Below, piece after piece: positions 1 to 7,398 of a stretch of 20,081 nt of DNA. Made by a program: the position numbers and the translations under genes. The DNA is taken from contig CAKQSB010000023.1 of assembly GCA_934271735.1 (NCBI GenBank), positions 1 to 20,081 of the forward strand, given 5' to 3'. The notes below the pieces were generated by a model. That model searched no databases. It saw only the letters and a list, made by a program, of their open reading frames with translations, and had not been told where the DNA came from. This stretch comes from an uncultured Clostridia bacterium (lineage in GTDB: Bacteria; Bacillota; Clostridia; Christensenellales; Borkfalkiaceae). Positions within the stretch are counted from its first letter, which is position 1. Each line of letters opens with the position of its first letter.

Positions 1-1293
1 GAACTCTTCGTTCCAACGCGTTCTTATGTCGGATATGCAACTTTCGGCAGATACGCCGTTTTCATGCATGGCAATAATGTTTGTGACGGCTTTATGTAAT
101 CTGGACGACGACGGAATTTGCGAAAGTCCGGCTTGTATAATGCGTTTGATGTCATCGGTAACGTACGCTTCGGCAATCATGGCGGCCACCCACATCGAAC
201 CGTAAATTCCGTTTTTAACGTGAGAAACGCGTGCGTCGCGCCATGCCATTTCTGCCGCCGTTTCGGGATCCCCGGGATTGATATATCCGTAAAAATCCGA
301 ACGAATTTGCGCGCCTATCCATTCACGATAGGCGTTTTTGTATTCACCGCTTTCGGGCGGAACGAAACCGTTAATCAAGTTGATATACGCAACCCTTTCG
401 GCAGTGCAGTAGGGATATTTAGTCTGCGTGGAAAGCCATACTTCGGCAACGTCGGACGAAGTGAAATCTCTGCCGTAACGCTTTAAAACTTCATATGCGA
501 TCAGCATATAGTTGGTGTCGTCGTCGGACGGCATTTTGTTGAAATCCTTCGGGTAAGCACGTTGTTTTATGGGATGCGTTATGTCGCTTGAATCTATTTT
601 TTGTACATCTTCAAGGTCGATATATCTATGTAAAGGGTAGTTGTCGGTACGGGTTAAAATCTTTTTCATGTCTGGCATCAGGATACATTCCACAGGTTTG
701 CCAAGATAACAACCGCAAATTCTGCCATACCAACCGCCCTTGACTTTATCAAGCAAGATTTCATCGTCGAGTTTGGCGGCGGTTTCCTTGCGGAAACAAC
801 CGTCGCTTAACGTTTTTATCGCTACGTAATCGTTCGGCTCGACAAAGTCGTACCCCTTTTTTATCGGCAGAGAATCGACTATTTTAAAAATCGAATCGGC
901 AATTTCGTCTTTATGTTTACTTGGCGGCATTTTTTTAACGGCAACAAAAACGTCCCTCAAATTCTCGACATCCTTGCCCTCGTCGACGAGTTGGCTGTAT
1001 TCGATTTCAAGACTTTTAGCATAAGACTCCCACGAGTGCATTTTTCCGTAATCTGGGATGTATTCTTTGTCGGTTCGCCCGTCGGAAACTTCGACGTCTG
1101 TCTTGTGGCAAAGGTAGTCCATGGACACATTGAAAAGTGTTGCTATGGAAATGAGTTTTTCTATGGTAGGAAGGCTTGATCCCGATTCCCATTTTTGCAC
1201 CGATTGGCGCGTGACGTTCAGTTTTTCGGCAAAAACTTCTTGTGAGAAACCGCTTTTCGTACGCAATTTGTAAATTTTCTCGGAAATAGTCAT
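1..1293 (-). CDS. XRE-family HTH / ADP-ribosylglycohydrolase fusion (3' end outside window)
   Basis: I translated this on the minus strand: 431 codons are open with no stop before the window edge, so the C-terminus is missing. Residues 1-62 form an XRE/Cro-type helix-turn-helix (SEKIYKLRTKSGFSQEVFAE, then VTRQSVQKWESG and LPTIEKLISIATLFNVSMDY). Residues 63-180 are a charged linker. From about 183 an ADP-ribosylglycohydrolase (DraG/ARH, COG1397) domain begins: KGGWYGRICGCYLGKPVE (185-202), the metal-binding acidic motif MPSDDDTNYM (254-263), and DPETAAEMAWRDARVSHVKN (342-361). The ATG is preceded by AAGGAG (1302-1307). Family members remove ADP-ribose from proteins, nucleic acids or small molecules using two Mg ions; the substrate here is unknown. 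The HTH suggests a DNA-binding, probably self-regulating protein (inference). It lies just downstream of tRNA-Arg, a usual place for accessory DNA. Confidence 0.85.
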   Translation of the reverse strand, partial: MTISEKIYKLRTKSGFSQEVFAEKLNVTRQSVQKWESGSSLPTIEKLISIATLFNVSMDYLCHKTDVEVSDGRTDKEYIPDYGKMHSWESYAKSLEIEYSQLVDEGKDVENLRDVFVAVKKMPPSKHKDEIADSIFKIVDSLPIKKGYDFVEPNDYVAIKTLSDGCFRKETAAKLDDEILLDKVKGGWYGRICGCYLGKPVECILMPDMKKILTRTDNYPLHRYIDLEDVQKIDSSDITHPIKQRAYPKDFNKMPSDDDTNYMLIAYEVLKRYGRDFTSSDVAEVWLSTQTKYPYCTAERVAYINLINGFVPPESGEYKNAYREWIGAQIRSDFYGYINPGDPETAAEMAWRDARVSHVKNGIYGSMWVAAMIAEAYVTDDIKRIIQAGLSQIPSSSRLHKAVTNIIAMHENGVSAESCISDIRTRWNEEF

Positions 1294-1323
1294 AACAAAA
1301 GCTCCTTAATTTGTTTTGAGATA

Positions 1324-1352
1324 ATTATAAAACAAAAAGCAGCGCATTGCAA
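1324..1352 (-). promoter_or_regulatory. Promoter of the HTH/ADP-ribosylglycohydrolase gene
   Basis: Reading the minus strand, a -35 TTGCAA (1352-1347) and a -10 TATAAT (1329-1324) are 17 bases apart, about 30 bases upstream of the ATG. The -35 overlaps the first GCAAC unit of the repeat cluster at 1349-1389. Confidence 0.6.
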
Positions 1353-1389
1353 CCAACGTTGCGTTGCTATTTTTGCAACCGTTGGTTGC
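1349..1389. repeat. GCAAC/GTTGC repeat cluster, putative operator
   Basis: Five GCAAC or GTTGC pentamers lie within 41 bases: 1349-1353, 1358-1362, 1363-1367, 1375-1379 and 1385-1389. The outer arms, GCAACCAACG (1349-1358) and CGTTGGTTGC (1380-1389), are perfect inverted repeats. The cluster reaches into the -35 box of the adjacent HTH gene, so self-repression through it is plausible (inference). Confidence 0.55.
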
Positions 1390-1410
1390 GCGAAAGGCGC
1401 AAACGAAAAG

Positions 1411-1436
1411 AGACGATTGCAAACCTGCAATCGTCT
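1411..1436 (-). terminator. Terminator after tRNA-Arg
   Basis: A perfect 10-base-pair stem (AGACGATTGC / GCAATCGTCT) with a 6-base loop starts 6 bases after the tRNA CCA end on the minus strand. It is followed by CTTTTCGTTT. Confidence 0.75.
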
Positions 1437-1441
1437 TAAAA

Positions 1442-1518
1442 TGGTGTGCCTGACAGGATTTGAACCTGCAACCGTCAGAATCGGAATCTGAAACTCTATC
1501 CAATTGCGCTACAGGCAC
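1442..1518 (-). tRNA. tRNA-Arg (anticodon CCG)
   Basis: This is a 77-base cloverleaf on the minus strand. The acceptor stem GTGCCTG pairs with CAGGCAC. The D arm carries GCGCAATTGGATAGAGT. The anticodon stem TCAGA/TCTGA holds the loop TTCCGAT, so the anticodon is CCG, reading CGG. The T arm contains GGTTCAAATCC. CCA is encoded (1444-1442). A spurious ORF that covers this gene on the same strand should be ignored. Confidence 0.96.
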
Positions 1519-1574
1519 ATTGTAGCTTTCGCCTTTATTTGGCATAATATAATTACGCGTAAAGGCTAATTAAA

Positions 1575-1603
1575 ATTATATATTTTTTCTTTCGATTTGG
1601 CAA
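1575..1603 (-). promoter_or_regulatory. Promoter of tRNA-Arg
   Basis: On the minus strand, TTGCCA (1603-1598) and TATAAT (1580-1575) are separated by 17 bases. Transcription would start about 50 bases upstream of the mature tRNA. Confidence 0.65.
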
Positions 1604-1631
1604 GTACTATTTGCGCTTGTTTAAAAAATAA

Positions 1632-1660
1632 TTGACTTTATTTTTGCGTTAATATACAAT
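1632..1660 (+). promoter_or_regulatory. Promoter of mnmA
   Basis: TTGACT (1632-1637) and TACAAT (1655-1660) are 17 bases apart, 56 bases upstream of the mnmA start codon. Confidence 0.6.
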
Positions 1661-1716
1661 ATAGTCGAATAAAGTCCTGAAATAATGGTAATATACTTTA
1701 CGGACGGGAGGTTTTT

Positions 1717-2796
1717 ATGTCCGGTAAAACGGTTGTAATGGGAATGAGCGGCGGAGTGGACAGTTCGGTCGCCGCGCTTTTATTGAAAGAGCAGGGATAT
1801 AACGTCATCGGCCTTTTTATGAAAAACTGGGAGGGCGACGACGTTGACGGTTGCTGCACCGCGGACGACGATTATGCGGACGTTCGCAGAGTTTGCTCAA
1901 AGCTCGATATTCCTTATTACGGCGTTAATTTCGCAAAAGAATATATGGACAGAGTTTTCTCTTATTTCCTCGAGGAATATAAGCGCGGCAGAACGCCTAA
2001 TCCCGACGTTCTGTGTAATCGCGAAATAAAATTCGGTCCGTTCAAGGAATACGCCCGTCAGCTCGGGGCGGATTATATCGCGACGGGGCATTATTGCGGA
2101 ATCCGCCACGAAAACGGTATACATTACCTTCTGAAAGCCAAGGATCAGAATAAGGATCAGACTTACTTTTTGAATCAGCTTTCGCAAAGTCAGCTCGAGG
2201 ACGTGTTGTTTCCTCTTCAGGATTTGCCGAAGCCCGAAGTGAGGCGAATCGCCGAGGAAAACGGACTTGCGACCGCCGAAAAAAAGGACAGCACGGGCAT
2301 TTGCTTTATCGGCGAGCGTAATTTCAGAAAGTTTCTTATGAATTATATTCCCGCGAAAAAAGGCGAGATAAGAACTTACGACGGCAGGGTTCTCGGCGAG
2401 CATTGCGGACTTATGTATTACACGATAGGTCAGCGCAGAGGTCTCGATATAGGCGGGCAAGCCGGCGACGCGGGCAGATGGTTCGTTGTGGAAAAAGATT
2501 TGAAAAACAATATCCTTTACGTTGCGCACGGCGCGGAAGACAGGCTGTATTCCAAAGGCTTGTATCTCGATAAGTGTAACTGGATACCTTTCGCTCCCGA
2601 TAAAAAGGAGTTTAAGTGCAAAGCTAAATTCCGTTATCGTCAGGAAGAACAGGGCGTTACGGTACGTATCGAAGAAAATCGGATTTACGTCGATTTCGAC
2701 GAAAAACAGCGCGCGATAACCGAGGGACAGTTTTGCGTTTTTTACGACGACGAAAAGTGCCTCGGAGGGGGAGTTATAGAGAAGGCGATTTTTTAA
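1717..2796 (+). CDS. mnmA: tRNA-specific 2-thiouridylase MnmA
   Basis: MnmA (TrmU) puts the 2-thio group on U34 of the Lys, Glu and Gln tRNAs, adenylating the base and then taking sulfur from a cysteine desulfurase relay. The protein has 359 residues, the usual family length. Visible motifs are the PP-loop GMSGGVDSSVA (9-19), NPDVLCNREIKFG with the first catalytic cysteine C100, ATGHYC (122-127), KDQTYFL (146-152), STGICFIGERNF with the second catalytic cysteine C196, and GQRRGLDIGG. GGGAGGT (1706-1712) sets the ATG start. It appears to be transcribed alone or together with the Y-family polymerase gene 86 bases downstream; no terminator is visible between them. Confidence 0.97.
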   Translation: MSGKTVVMGMSGGVDSSVAALLLKEQGYNVIGLFMKNWEGDDVDGCCTADDDYADVRRVCSKLDIPYYGVNFAKEYMDRVFSYFLEEYKRGRTPNPDVLCNREIKFGPFKEYARQLGADYIATGHYCGIRHENGIHYLLKAKDQNKDQTYFLNQLSQSQLEDVLFPLQDLPKPEVRRIAEENGLATAEKKDSTGICFIGERNFRKFLMNYIPAKKGEIRTYDGRVLGEHCGLMYYTIGQRRGLDIGGQAGDAGRWFVVEKDLKNNILYVAHGAEDRLYSKGLYLDKCNWIPFAPDKKEFKCKAKFRYRQEEQGVTVRIEENRIYVDFDEKQRAITEGQFCVFYDDEKCLGGGVIEKAIF

Positions 2797-2813
2797 TCGG
2801 ATAAAAAATATGC

Positions 2814-2829
2814 CGTTTATCGACTTATA
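2814..2829 (+). repeat. 16-base repeat, copy 1
   Basis: CGTTTATCGACTTATA occurs here, 53 bases upstream of the polymerase gene, and again exactly at 18505-18520 upstream of gpsA. After one further base both copies continue with CGAG. Function unknown. Confidence 0.5.
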
Positions 2830-2882
2830 CCGAGACTTTTTACGCTTAATGCGTTCGAAATTACTAATAAAAAGGAGGCAAA

Positions 2883-4397
2883 ATGAGCGATAACAAAAAT
2901 AGAATTTACGCGGCGATAGATCTGAAATCGTTTTTTGCTTCCGTGGAGTGCGTGGAAAGAAATCTCGACCCGCTCGGCGTAAATCTCGTTGTAGCCGATT
3001 CTTCGAGAACGGAAAAGACGATATGCCTTGCCGTTTCGCCTGCGCTCAAAGCTTACGGAATTTCGGGCAGAGCAAGACTTTTCGAGGTCGTTCAGAGGAT
3101 AAGAGAAGTAAATCGCGAGAGAAGAAAGAACGCCGAGAACGGGAGATTTAACGGAAAATCTTATGTCGACGAAGTTTTAAAATCCGACCCGAACAAGGAA
3201 GTAAGCTATATAATCGCCCCGCCGCGAATGGCGAAATATGTGGCGACGAGCCGCAAAATTTACGAAATATATAAACAATACGTTTCCGAGGACGATATTA
3301 TCGTTTATTCCATAGACGAAGTTTTTATCGACCTCACCGATTACCTTAAAATATATAATACGTCCGCGCGAGGACTTGTTATGAAAATGATCAAGCGTAT
3401 ACTTTCGAAGACGGGCATAACCGCCACGGCGGGGATAGGTACGAACCTTTATTTGTGCAAAATTGCGATGGACGTAGAGGCGAAAAAGATAAAAGCGGAC
3501 GAGAACGGAGTGCGGATTGCCGAGCTTGACGAGGAGAGTTATAAAATGAAACTCTGGGGGCATAAGCCGATAACCGATTTCTGGAGAGTCGGTCCGGGCT
3601 ACGCGAAAAGGCTCGCGGAACAAGGTCTTCGCACGATGGGCGATATTGCGAGATGTTCGCTCGGGAAAGCTTCCGATTATTATAACGAGGAGCTTTTGTA
3701 TAAACTTTTCGGGATAAACGCCGAACTTCTTATAGACCACGCCTGGGGCGTGGAGCCGTGTACCGTAAAGGACGTGAAAGGATATAAACCTACGGAAAAC
3801 AGCGTTTCTTCGGGGCAGGTTCTGCAAGAACCTTATCCTTTTGAAAAGGCGAGACTTATCGTAAAGGAAATGGCTGATTTTCTTTCTATGGACCTTTTCG
3901 CGAAAGGGCTTGTCACCGACAAAATCATGCTTATGATCGGCTACGACGTGGAAAATCTTATCGGCGCGGGCGTGAATTATGAGGGTGAAATCAAAACCGA
4001 TCGTTACGGCAGAAAAGTTCCGAAAGAAGCGACGGGATCGCAAAGCTTCGAAAATTTTACTTCTTCCACGAAAAAACTCGTTGAGGAATTCGATAAACTT
4101 TTCGTTAAAATAGCCGATAAAAATCTGTCCGTGAGAAGGCTCAACCTTTGCGCGGCAAGAGTTGTCGGCGAGGGCAGGGCGAAAAAAATGGCCGAAACCG
4201 AGCAGCTCACCTTTTTCGACGATAAAGAAAAAGACAAGAAGGAAAACGAATTAAACGAAAAGGAGAGAAAGCGGCAGGAAGCCGTTCTCGAAATCCGCAA
4301 AAAATACGGGAGCAACGCCGTGCTTAAAGGTATGAATTTCTCCGACGGCGCAACGGGCAAACAGCGCAACAAACAGATTGGAGGGCATAAGGCGTGA
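2883..4397 (+). CDS. Y-family DNA polymerase (UvrX/YqjW type)
   Basis: This is a translesion DNA polymerase of the ImpB/MucB/SamB family, 504 residues. The palm motifs are present: AAIDLKSFFASVEC with metal-binding D13 and an aromatic steric-gate position in FF, and YSIDEVFIDLT with catalytic D145 and E146. GITATAGIGTNLYLCKIAMD and the helix-hairpin-helix-like FWRVGPGYAKRLAEQGLRTMGD follow, then a little-finger region. The tail, from about residue 440, is very rich in Lys and Glu and may be disordered. AGGAGG (2873-2878) precedes the ATG. The gene overlaps the next one by 4 bases. The same pairing with a small YolD-like gene is known for uvrX and yqjW in Bacillus, which suggests a damage-tolerance cassette. 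I saw no Bacillus-type LexA box upstream. Confidence 0.92.
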   Translation: MSDNKNRIYAAIDLKSFFASVECVERNLDPLGVNLVVADSSRTEKTICLAVSPALKAYGISGRARLFEVVQRIREVNRERRKNAENGRFNGKSYVDEVLKSDPNKEVSYIIAPPRMAKYVATSRKIYEIYKQYVSEDDIIVYSIDEVFIDLTDYLKIYNTSARGLVMKMIKRILSKTGITATAGIGTNLYLCKIAMDVEAKKIKADENGVRIAELDEESYKMKLWGHKPITDFWRVGPGYAKRLAEQGLRTMGDIARCSLGKASDYYNEELLYKLFGINAELLIDHAWGVEPCTVKDVKGYKPTENSVSSGQVLQEPYPFEKARLIVKEMADFLSMDLFAKGLVTDKIMLMIGYDVENLIGAGVNYEGEIKTDRYGRKVPKEATGSQSFENFTSSTKKLVEEFDKLFVKIADKNLSVRRLNLCAARVVGEGRAKKMAETEQLTFFDDKEKDKKENELNEKERKRQEAVLEIRKKYGSNAVLKGMNFSDGATGKQRNKQIGGHKA

Positions 4398-4798
4398 GCG
4401 GAAAATACGACGATATCATAGGTCTTTCCCGTCCGGAATCTTCGCGCCCGAAAATGCCTTTGAACGACCGCGCGGCTCAGTTTGCGCCGTTCGCCGCATT
4501 GACGAAATTCGGGGAAGAGATAAAGGAAAGCAACAGAAAAACCGTTTATAAAGAAGATTTTTCCGACGATTATCTCGAGGAAACCGATTTCGTTTTCAGG
4601 CAAGTAGAAGAAAATATCGCCCGCAGACCGAAAATAAAGGTTAAATATTTCGTTCCCGACGAGAGAAAAGAGGGCGGGGCGGAGAAAGAGTTTATCGGAA
4701 ACGTAAAAAAAATCGACCGCGCGTTCGGCGAAATCGAATTCGAGGACGGATTTAAACTCAAAACCATAGATATTATTTTTATAGAACTTACAGATTAA
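4394..4798 (+). CDS. YolD-like protein
   Basis: This is a small soluble 134-residue protein. The N-terminal signature MPLNDRAAQFAPFAAL (21-36) is typical of YolD-like proteins encoded next to Y-family polymerases in Firmicutes. The second half, with IKVKYFVPDER, GNVKKIDRAFGEIEF and LKTIDIIFIE, is predicted to be beta-rich. It starts with GTG inside the stop of the polymerase gene (GTGA overlap), preceded by GGAGGG (4380-4385), which implies translational coupling. The function is not established; a role as accessory factor of the polymerase is inferred from the conserved pairing. Confidence 0.85.
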   Translation: MSGKYDDIIGLSRPESSRPKMPLNDRAAQFAPFAALTKFGEEIKESNRKTVYKEDFSDDYLEETDFVFRQVEENIARRPKIKVKYFVPDERKEGGAEKEFIGNVKKIDRAFGEIEFEDGFKLKTIDIIFIELTD

Positions 4799-4805
4799 AA
4801 CAAAC

Positions 4806-4847
4806 GCCGCGGGCGGTTTTTTCGTAATCGGAAGAACCGCCCGCGGC
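4806..4847. terminator. Strong bidirectional terminator
   Basis: Perfect 13-base-pair arms (4806-4818 and 4835-4847, core GCCGCGGGCGG) are flanked by A/T-rich tracts on both sides. It sits between the convergent YolD-like gene (plus) and carbamoyltransferase-family gene (minus), and serves both. Confidence 0.85.
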
Positions 4848-4869
4848 ATAATTATTATATTTTAAAAAA

Positions 4870-5778
4870 TCAGTTTTTGACAACGAGAAGACAAAGAGCC
4901 GCCATTTCTATAAGCGGAAGATTTTCGGCTTCCTCAACGCCTGCGAAACGGGGCGAAGAAAGAACGTCTTCTTTGAGATTTCCGTCGGGAGCGACGGGGA
5001 GAGTGTGGAGAACGAGCGCGTTCGGGGCGTGCGTATCCAGCATATCGTTGTCGATGTCGTAATCGGCGGAAAGTCCGTCGTCCGAAACGAAAATAACGTC
5101 CGCGCCCTTAATTCCGTCGACGATATCCGTTCTGACTTTCACGTCTCCGAACTGGCGGCAATAACCGTAGACTTCGGCGGAAGGGGTAAGCTCCTCTGGG
5201 CAGATGAAAGTCACGTCGAATCCGCAGTTCACGAAACCGTAAACGACAGAATCCGCAAAAGCCGAACTGTCTCCGACGAACGAAATTTTAAGACCCGAAA
5301 GTCTGCCTTTTTTTTGCCATACCGTGTACAGGGCTGCGAGAGCTTCGCAAGGTCCGCTTTTGGGATTTGCGTTGATTATGGGAATATTCACCGACTTTTC
5401 GATAAGTTCCGCGTCGCCGAGTTCCGAAGTCTGAACGACGATGGCGTCCATACCGTATCTTGCGAGCGTTTCCAAAGAAAGCTTATCGTTTATCATCGTT
5501 TCGAGTTCGCTGCCGTGGAGCGTGGAAACGATCGCCGAGCCTTGCAGCATAGAAACCGCCACTTCGAACGCTATTCTCGAGCGGGAGAAAGAACGTTTCG
5601 TGATAAGGAGCGCATATCTGTTTTTGAGCGCGGGGGTCTTTTCCCCGACGGCTTTTTTCTGCGCGAGTTCTCTCGCTTTCAATAAAATTTCGCAAATATC
5701 TTCTTCTGTGTAACCGGAAAGAGAAAGTAAGTGTTTTTTGTTTATCGCGCCGACGGGCGTAAGTTTGTTTATATCCAT
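4870..5778 (-). CDS. Carbamoyltransferase-family protein with degenerate active site
   Basis: The 302-residue protein has the overall ATCase/OTCase fold pattern. A carbamoyl-phosphate loop SFSRSRIAFEVA (63-74) stands where OTCase has STRTR; then come IPIINANPKSGPCEALAAL (132-150), LKISFVGDSSAFADSVVYG (163-181), ADVIFVSDDG (226-235) and LHTLPVAPDG (257-266). Several residues that define active enzymes are changed. The usual RT is QT (116-117), HPxQ is GPCE (142-145), the ornithine-loop region reads SDDGLS (232-237), and HCLP is HTLP (258-261). Family identity is therefore clear, but activity and substrate are not. CGGAG upstream fits the ATG. No arginine or pyrimidine genes lie nearby. It could be a regulatory or repurposed paralogue (inference). 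Confidence 0.8.
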   Translation of the reverse strand: MDINKLTPVGAINKKHLLSLSGYTEEDICEILLKARELAQKKAVGEKTPALKNRYALLITKRSFSRSRIAFEVAVSMLQGSAIVSTLHGSELETMINDKLSLETLARYGMDAIVVQTSELGDAELIEKSVNIPIINANPKSGPCEALAALYTVWQKKGRLSGLKISFVGDSSAFADSVVYGFVNCGFDVTFICPEELTPSAEVYGYCRQFGDVKVRTDIVDGIKGADVIFVSDDGLSADYDIDNDMLDTHAPNALVLHTLPVAPDGNLKEDVLSSPRFAGVEEAENLPLIEMAALCLLVVKN

Positions 5779-5810
5779 AAATACTCCGAAAAATCGTATA
5801 TCGTAAAATT

Positions 5811-5839
5811 ATTATAACAATAAATGTATAAAAAGACAA
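5811..5839 (-). promoter_or_regulatory. Promoter of the carbamoyltransferase-family gene
   Basis: On the minus strand, TTGTCT (5839-5834) and TATAAT (5816-5811) are separated by 17 bases, 32 bases upstream of the ATG. Confidence 0.6.
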
Positions 5840-5902
5840 CGGATTTAGCGAAGAATGTACAAAATTGATAAAAGACCGTATAAAATTTTGTAATAAATGC
5901 TA

Positions 5903-5931
5903 TTGCCCGAACGCGCGAAATAAGATATAAT
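5903..5931 (+). promoter_or_regulatory. Promoter of the ABC ATPase gene
   Basis: TTGCCC (5903-5908) and TATAAT (5926-5931) are 17 bases apart and lie 49 bases upstream of the start codon. Confidence 0.65.
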
Positions 5932-5980
5932 ATATATGATAATATGAAAATCGGTAAACCCGAAAATTCAGGAGGAAAAA

Positions 5981-7315
5981 ATGGCAAGTCTTAATCTGAA
6001 AGACATTTACAAAGTTTATCCCTCGGGCGTAGTTGCCGTAACGGATTTCAGCTTGGACATCGAAGATAAGGAATTCATTGTCTTCGTAGGACCTTCCGGT
6101 TGCGGAAAGTCTACCACGCTCCGTATGATAGCTGGTCTTGAAGAGATTTCGGACGGCGAGCTTTACATCGACGGAAAGCTTATGAACAACGTTCAGCCCA
6201 AGGACAGAGATATAGCGATGGTTTTCCAGAACTATGCTCTTTATCCGCATATGACCGTTTACGACAATATGGCGTTCGGTCTTAAGCTTCGTAAGAAACC
6301 TAAGGAAGAAATCGACGAAAAAGTCAGAGGCGCAGCGAGAATTCTTGGTCTTGAAAGTTATCTTCAAAGAAAGCCCAAGGCTCTTTCCGGCGGTCAGAGA
6401 CAGAGAGTCGCGCTCGGAAGAGCAATCGTTCGTGAACCGAAGGTATTCCTTCTCGACGAACCCCTTTCCAACCTCGACGCTAAGCTCCGTGCTCAGATGA
6501 GAACCGAGATTACCAAGCTCCACCACAGACTTGCAACCACCTTCATTTACGTTACTCACGACCAGGTCGAAGCTATGACCATGGGTACGAGAATCGTCGT
6601 TATGAAAGACGGTTATATTCAGCAGGTCGATGCTCCTCAGAAACTTTACGATTATCCCGCAAACCTTTTCGTTGCAGGCTTCATCGGCACTCCGCAGATG
6701 AACTTCTTCGACGCCGTTTTGACGTCCGACGGAAACACCGTTTACGTGGAATTCGCGGGCAACAAGGTCGCTCTTCCCAAGGCTAAGTCCGACACTATCG
6801 AAAATCCCGCGAAATATATCAACACCGGCGTTCCCGTAGTATTCGGCGTTCGTCCCGAAGACTTCCACGACGAAGAAAACTTCATTTCCAACAGCAGAGA
6901 AACGGTTATCGACGTTAAGGTCGACGTTGTAGAAAAACTCGGCGCGGAAACTTTGCTTTACTGCGTATTCGCTAACGACGCTGCGAATTCCGACGATAAC
7001 GTCAAGAGTTTGGTTGACGCAGGTACGCAGTTGACCGCTAAGGTTGATTCGAGATCCAAGACGGAAAGAGATCAGATTGTCGAACTCGCTATCGACATTA
7101 TGCACAGCCACCTCTTCGATAAAGAGACCGAGCTTACCATTTTGAAAGGCGAAGGACAGCCCGCTTACGTTCCCGTCGTAGAACTTGAAAGAAGAGCTCA
7201 GAGAGCGCTCGAAGAAGCTAACGCTCCCGAAAAAGCTCCTTCCAAGATCGGAAACATCTTCGGAAAATTCGGAAAGAAGAAGAAAGACGGCGAAGAAAAG
7301 AAAGAAGACAAATAA
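5981..7315 (+). CDS. Sugar ABC transporter ATP-binding protein (MsmX/UgpC type)
   Basis: This cytoplasmic ATPase powers carbohydrate import through ABC permeases. It shows Walker A GPSGCGKST (37-45), the Q-loop VFQNYALYPHMTV, the signature LSGGQRQR (135-142), Walker B VFLLDEP (155-161), the H-loop YVTHDQVEAM, and a C-terminal regulatory domain from about 235. At 444 residues it exceeds the usual 360-380. The last 70 or so residues add ELERRAQRALEEANAPEKAP and a Lys/Glu-rich tail. No permease or solute-binding gene is nearby, which fits the known role of MsmX-like proteins as a shared ATPase for several importers. Codon choice resembles that of the ribosomal genes, hinting at high expression (inference). 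AGGAGG (5970-5975) sets the start. Confidence 0.92.
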   Translation: MASLNLKDIYKVYPSGVVAVTDFSLDIEDKEFIVFVGPSGCGKSTTLRMIAGLEEISDGELYIDGKLMNNVQPKDRDIAMVFQNYALYPHMTVYDNMAFGLKLRKKPKEEIDEKVRGAARILGLESYLQRKPKALSGGQRQRVALGRAIVREPKVFLLDEPLSNLDAKLRAQMRTEITKLHHRLATTFIYVTHDQVEAMTMGTRIVVMKDGYIQQVDAPQKLYDYPANLFVAGFIGTPQMNFFDAVLTSDGNTVYVEFAGNKVALPKAKSDTIENPAKYINTGVPVVFGVRPEDFHDEENFISNSRETVIDVKVDVVEKLGAETLLYCVFANDAANSDDNVKSLVDAGTQLTAKVDSRSKTERDQIVELAIDIMHSHLFDKETELTILKGEGQPAYVPVVELERRAQRALEEANAPEKAPSKIGNIFGKFGKKKKDGEEKKEDK

Positions 7316-7365
7316 GCGTAAGTCTTTAATAAAGATTTTAATGCCGTAAGGCTGAAATTAAACAT

Positions 7366-7398
7366 AAGAAACGGCGAAAATTCGCCGTTTCTTTTTTT
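7366..7398 (+). terminator. Terminator after the ABC ATPase gene
   Basis: AAGAAACGGCG pairs with CGCCGTTTCTT around an AAAATT-type loop, followed by a run of T. It lies about 50 bases after the stop codon. Confidence 0.85.

Noticed and set aside
118..1179. Plus-strand frames of 122 and 88 codons
   Set aside because: They are antisense shadows of the HTH/ADP-ribosylglycohydrolase gene, without ribosome binding sites or recognisable domains.
1306..1545. 79-codon minus-strand frame
   Set aside because: It runs through tRNA-Arg; its protein part VPVAQLDRVSDSDSDGCRF is the translated tRNA, a common artefact.
5900..7111. 403-codon minus-strand frame
   Set aside because: It is a long shadow of the ABC ATPase gene, produced by its biased codon use; it has no domain and no ribosome binding site.
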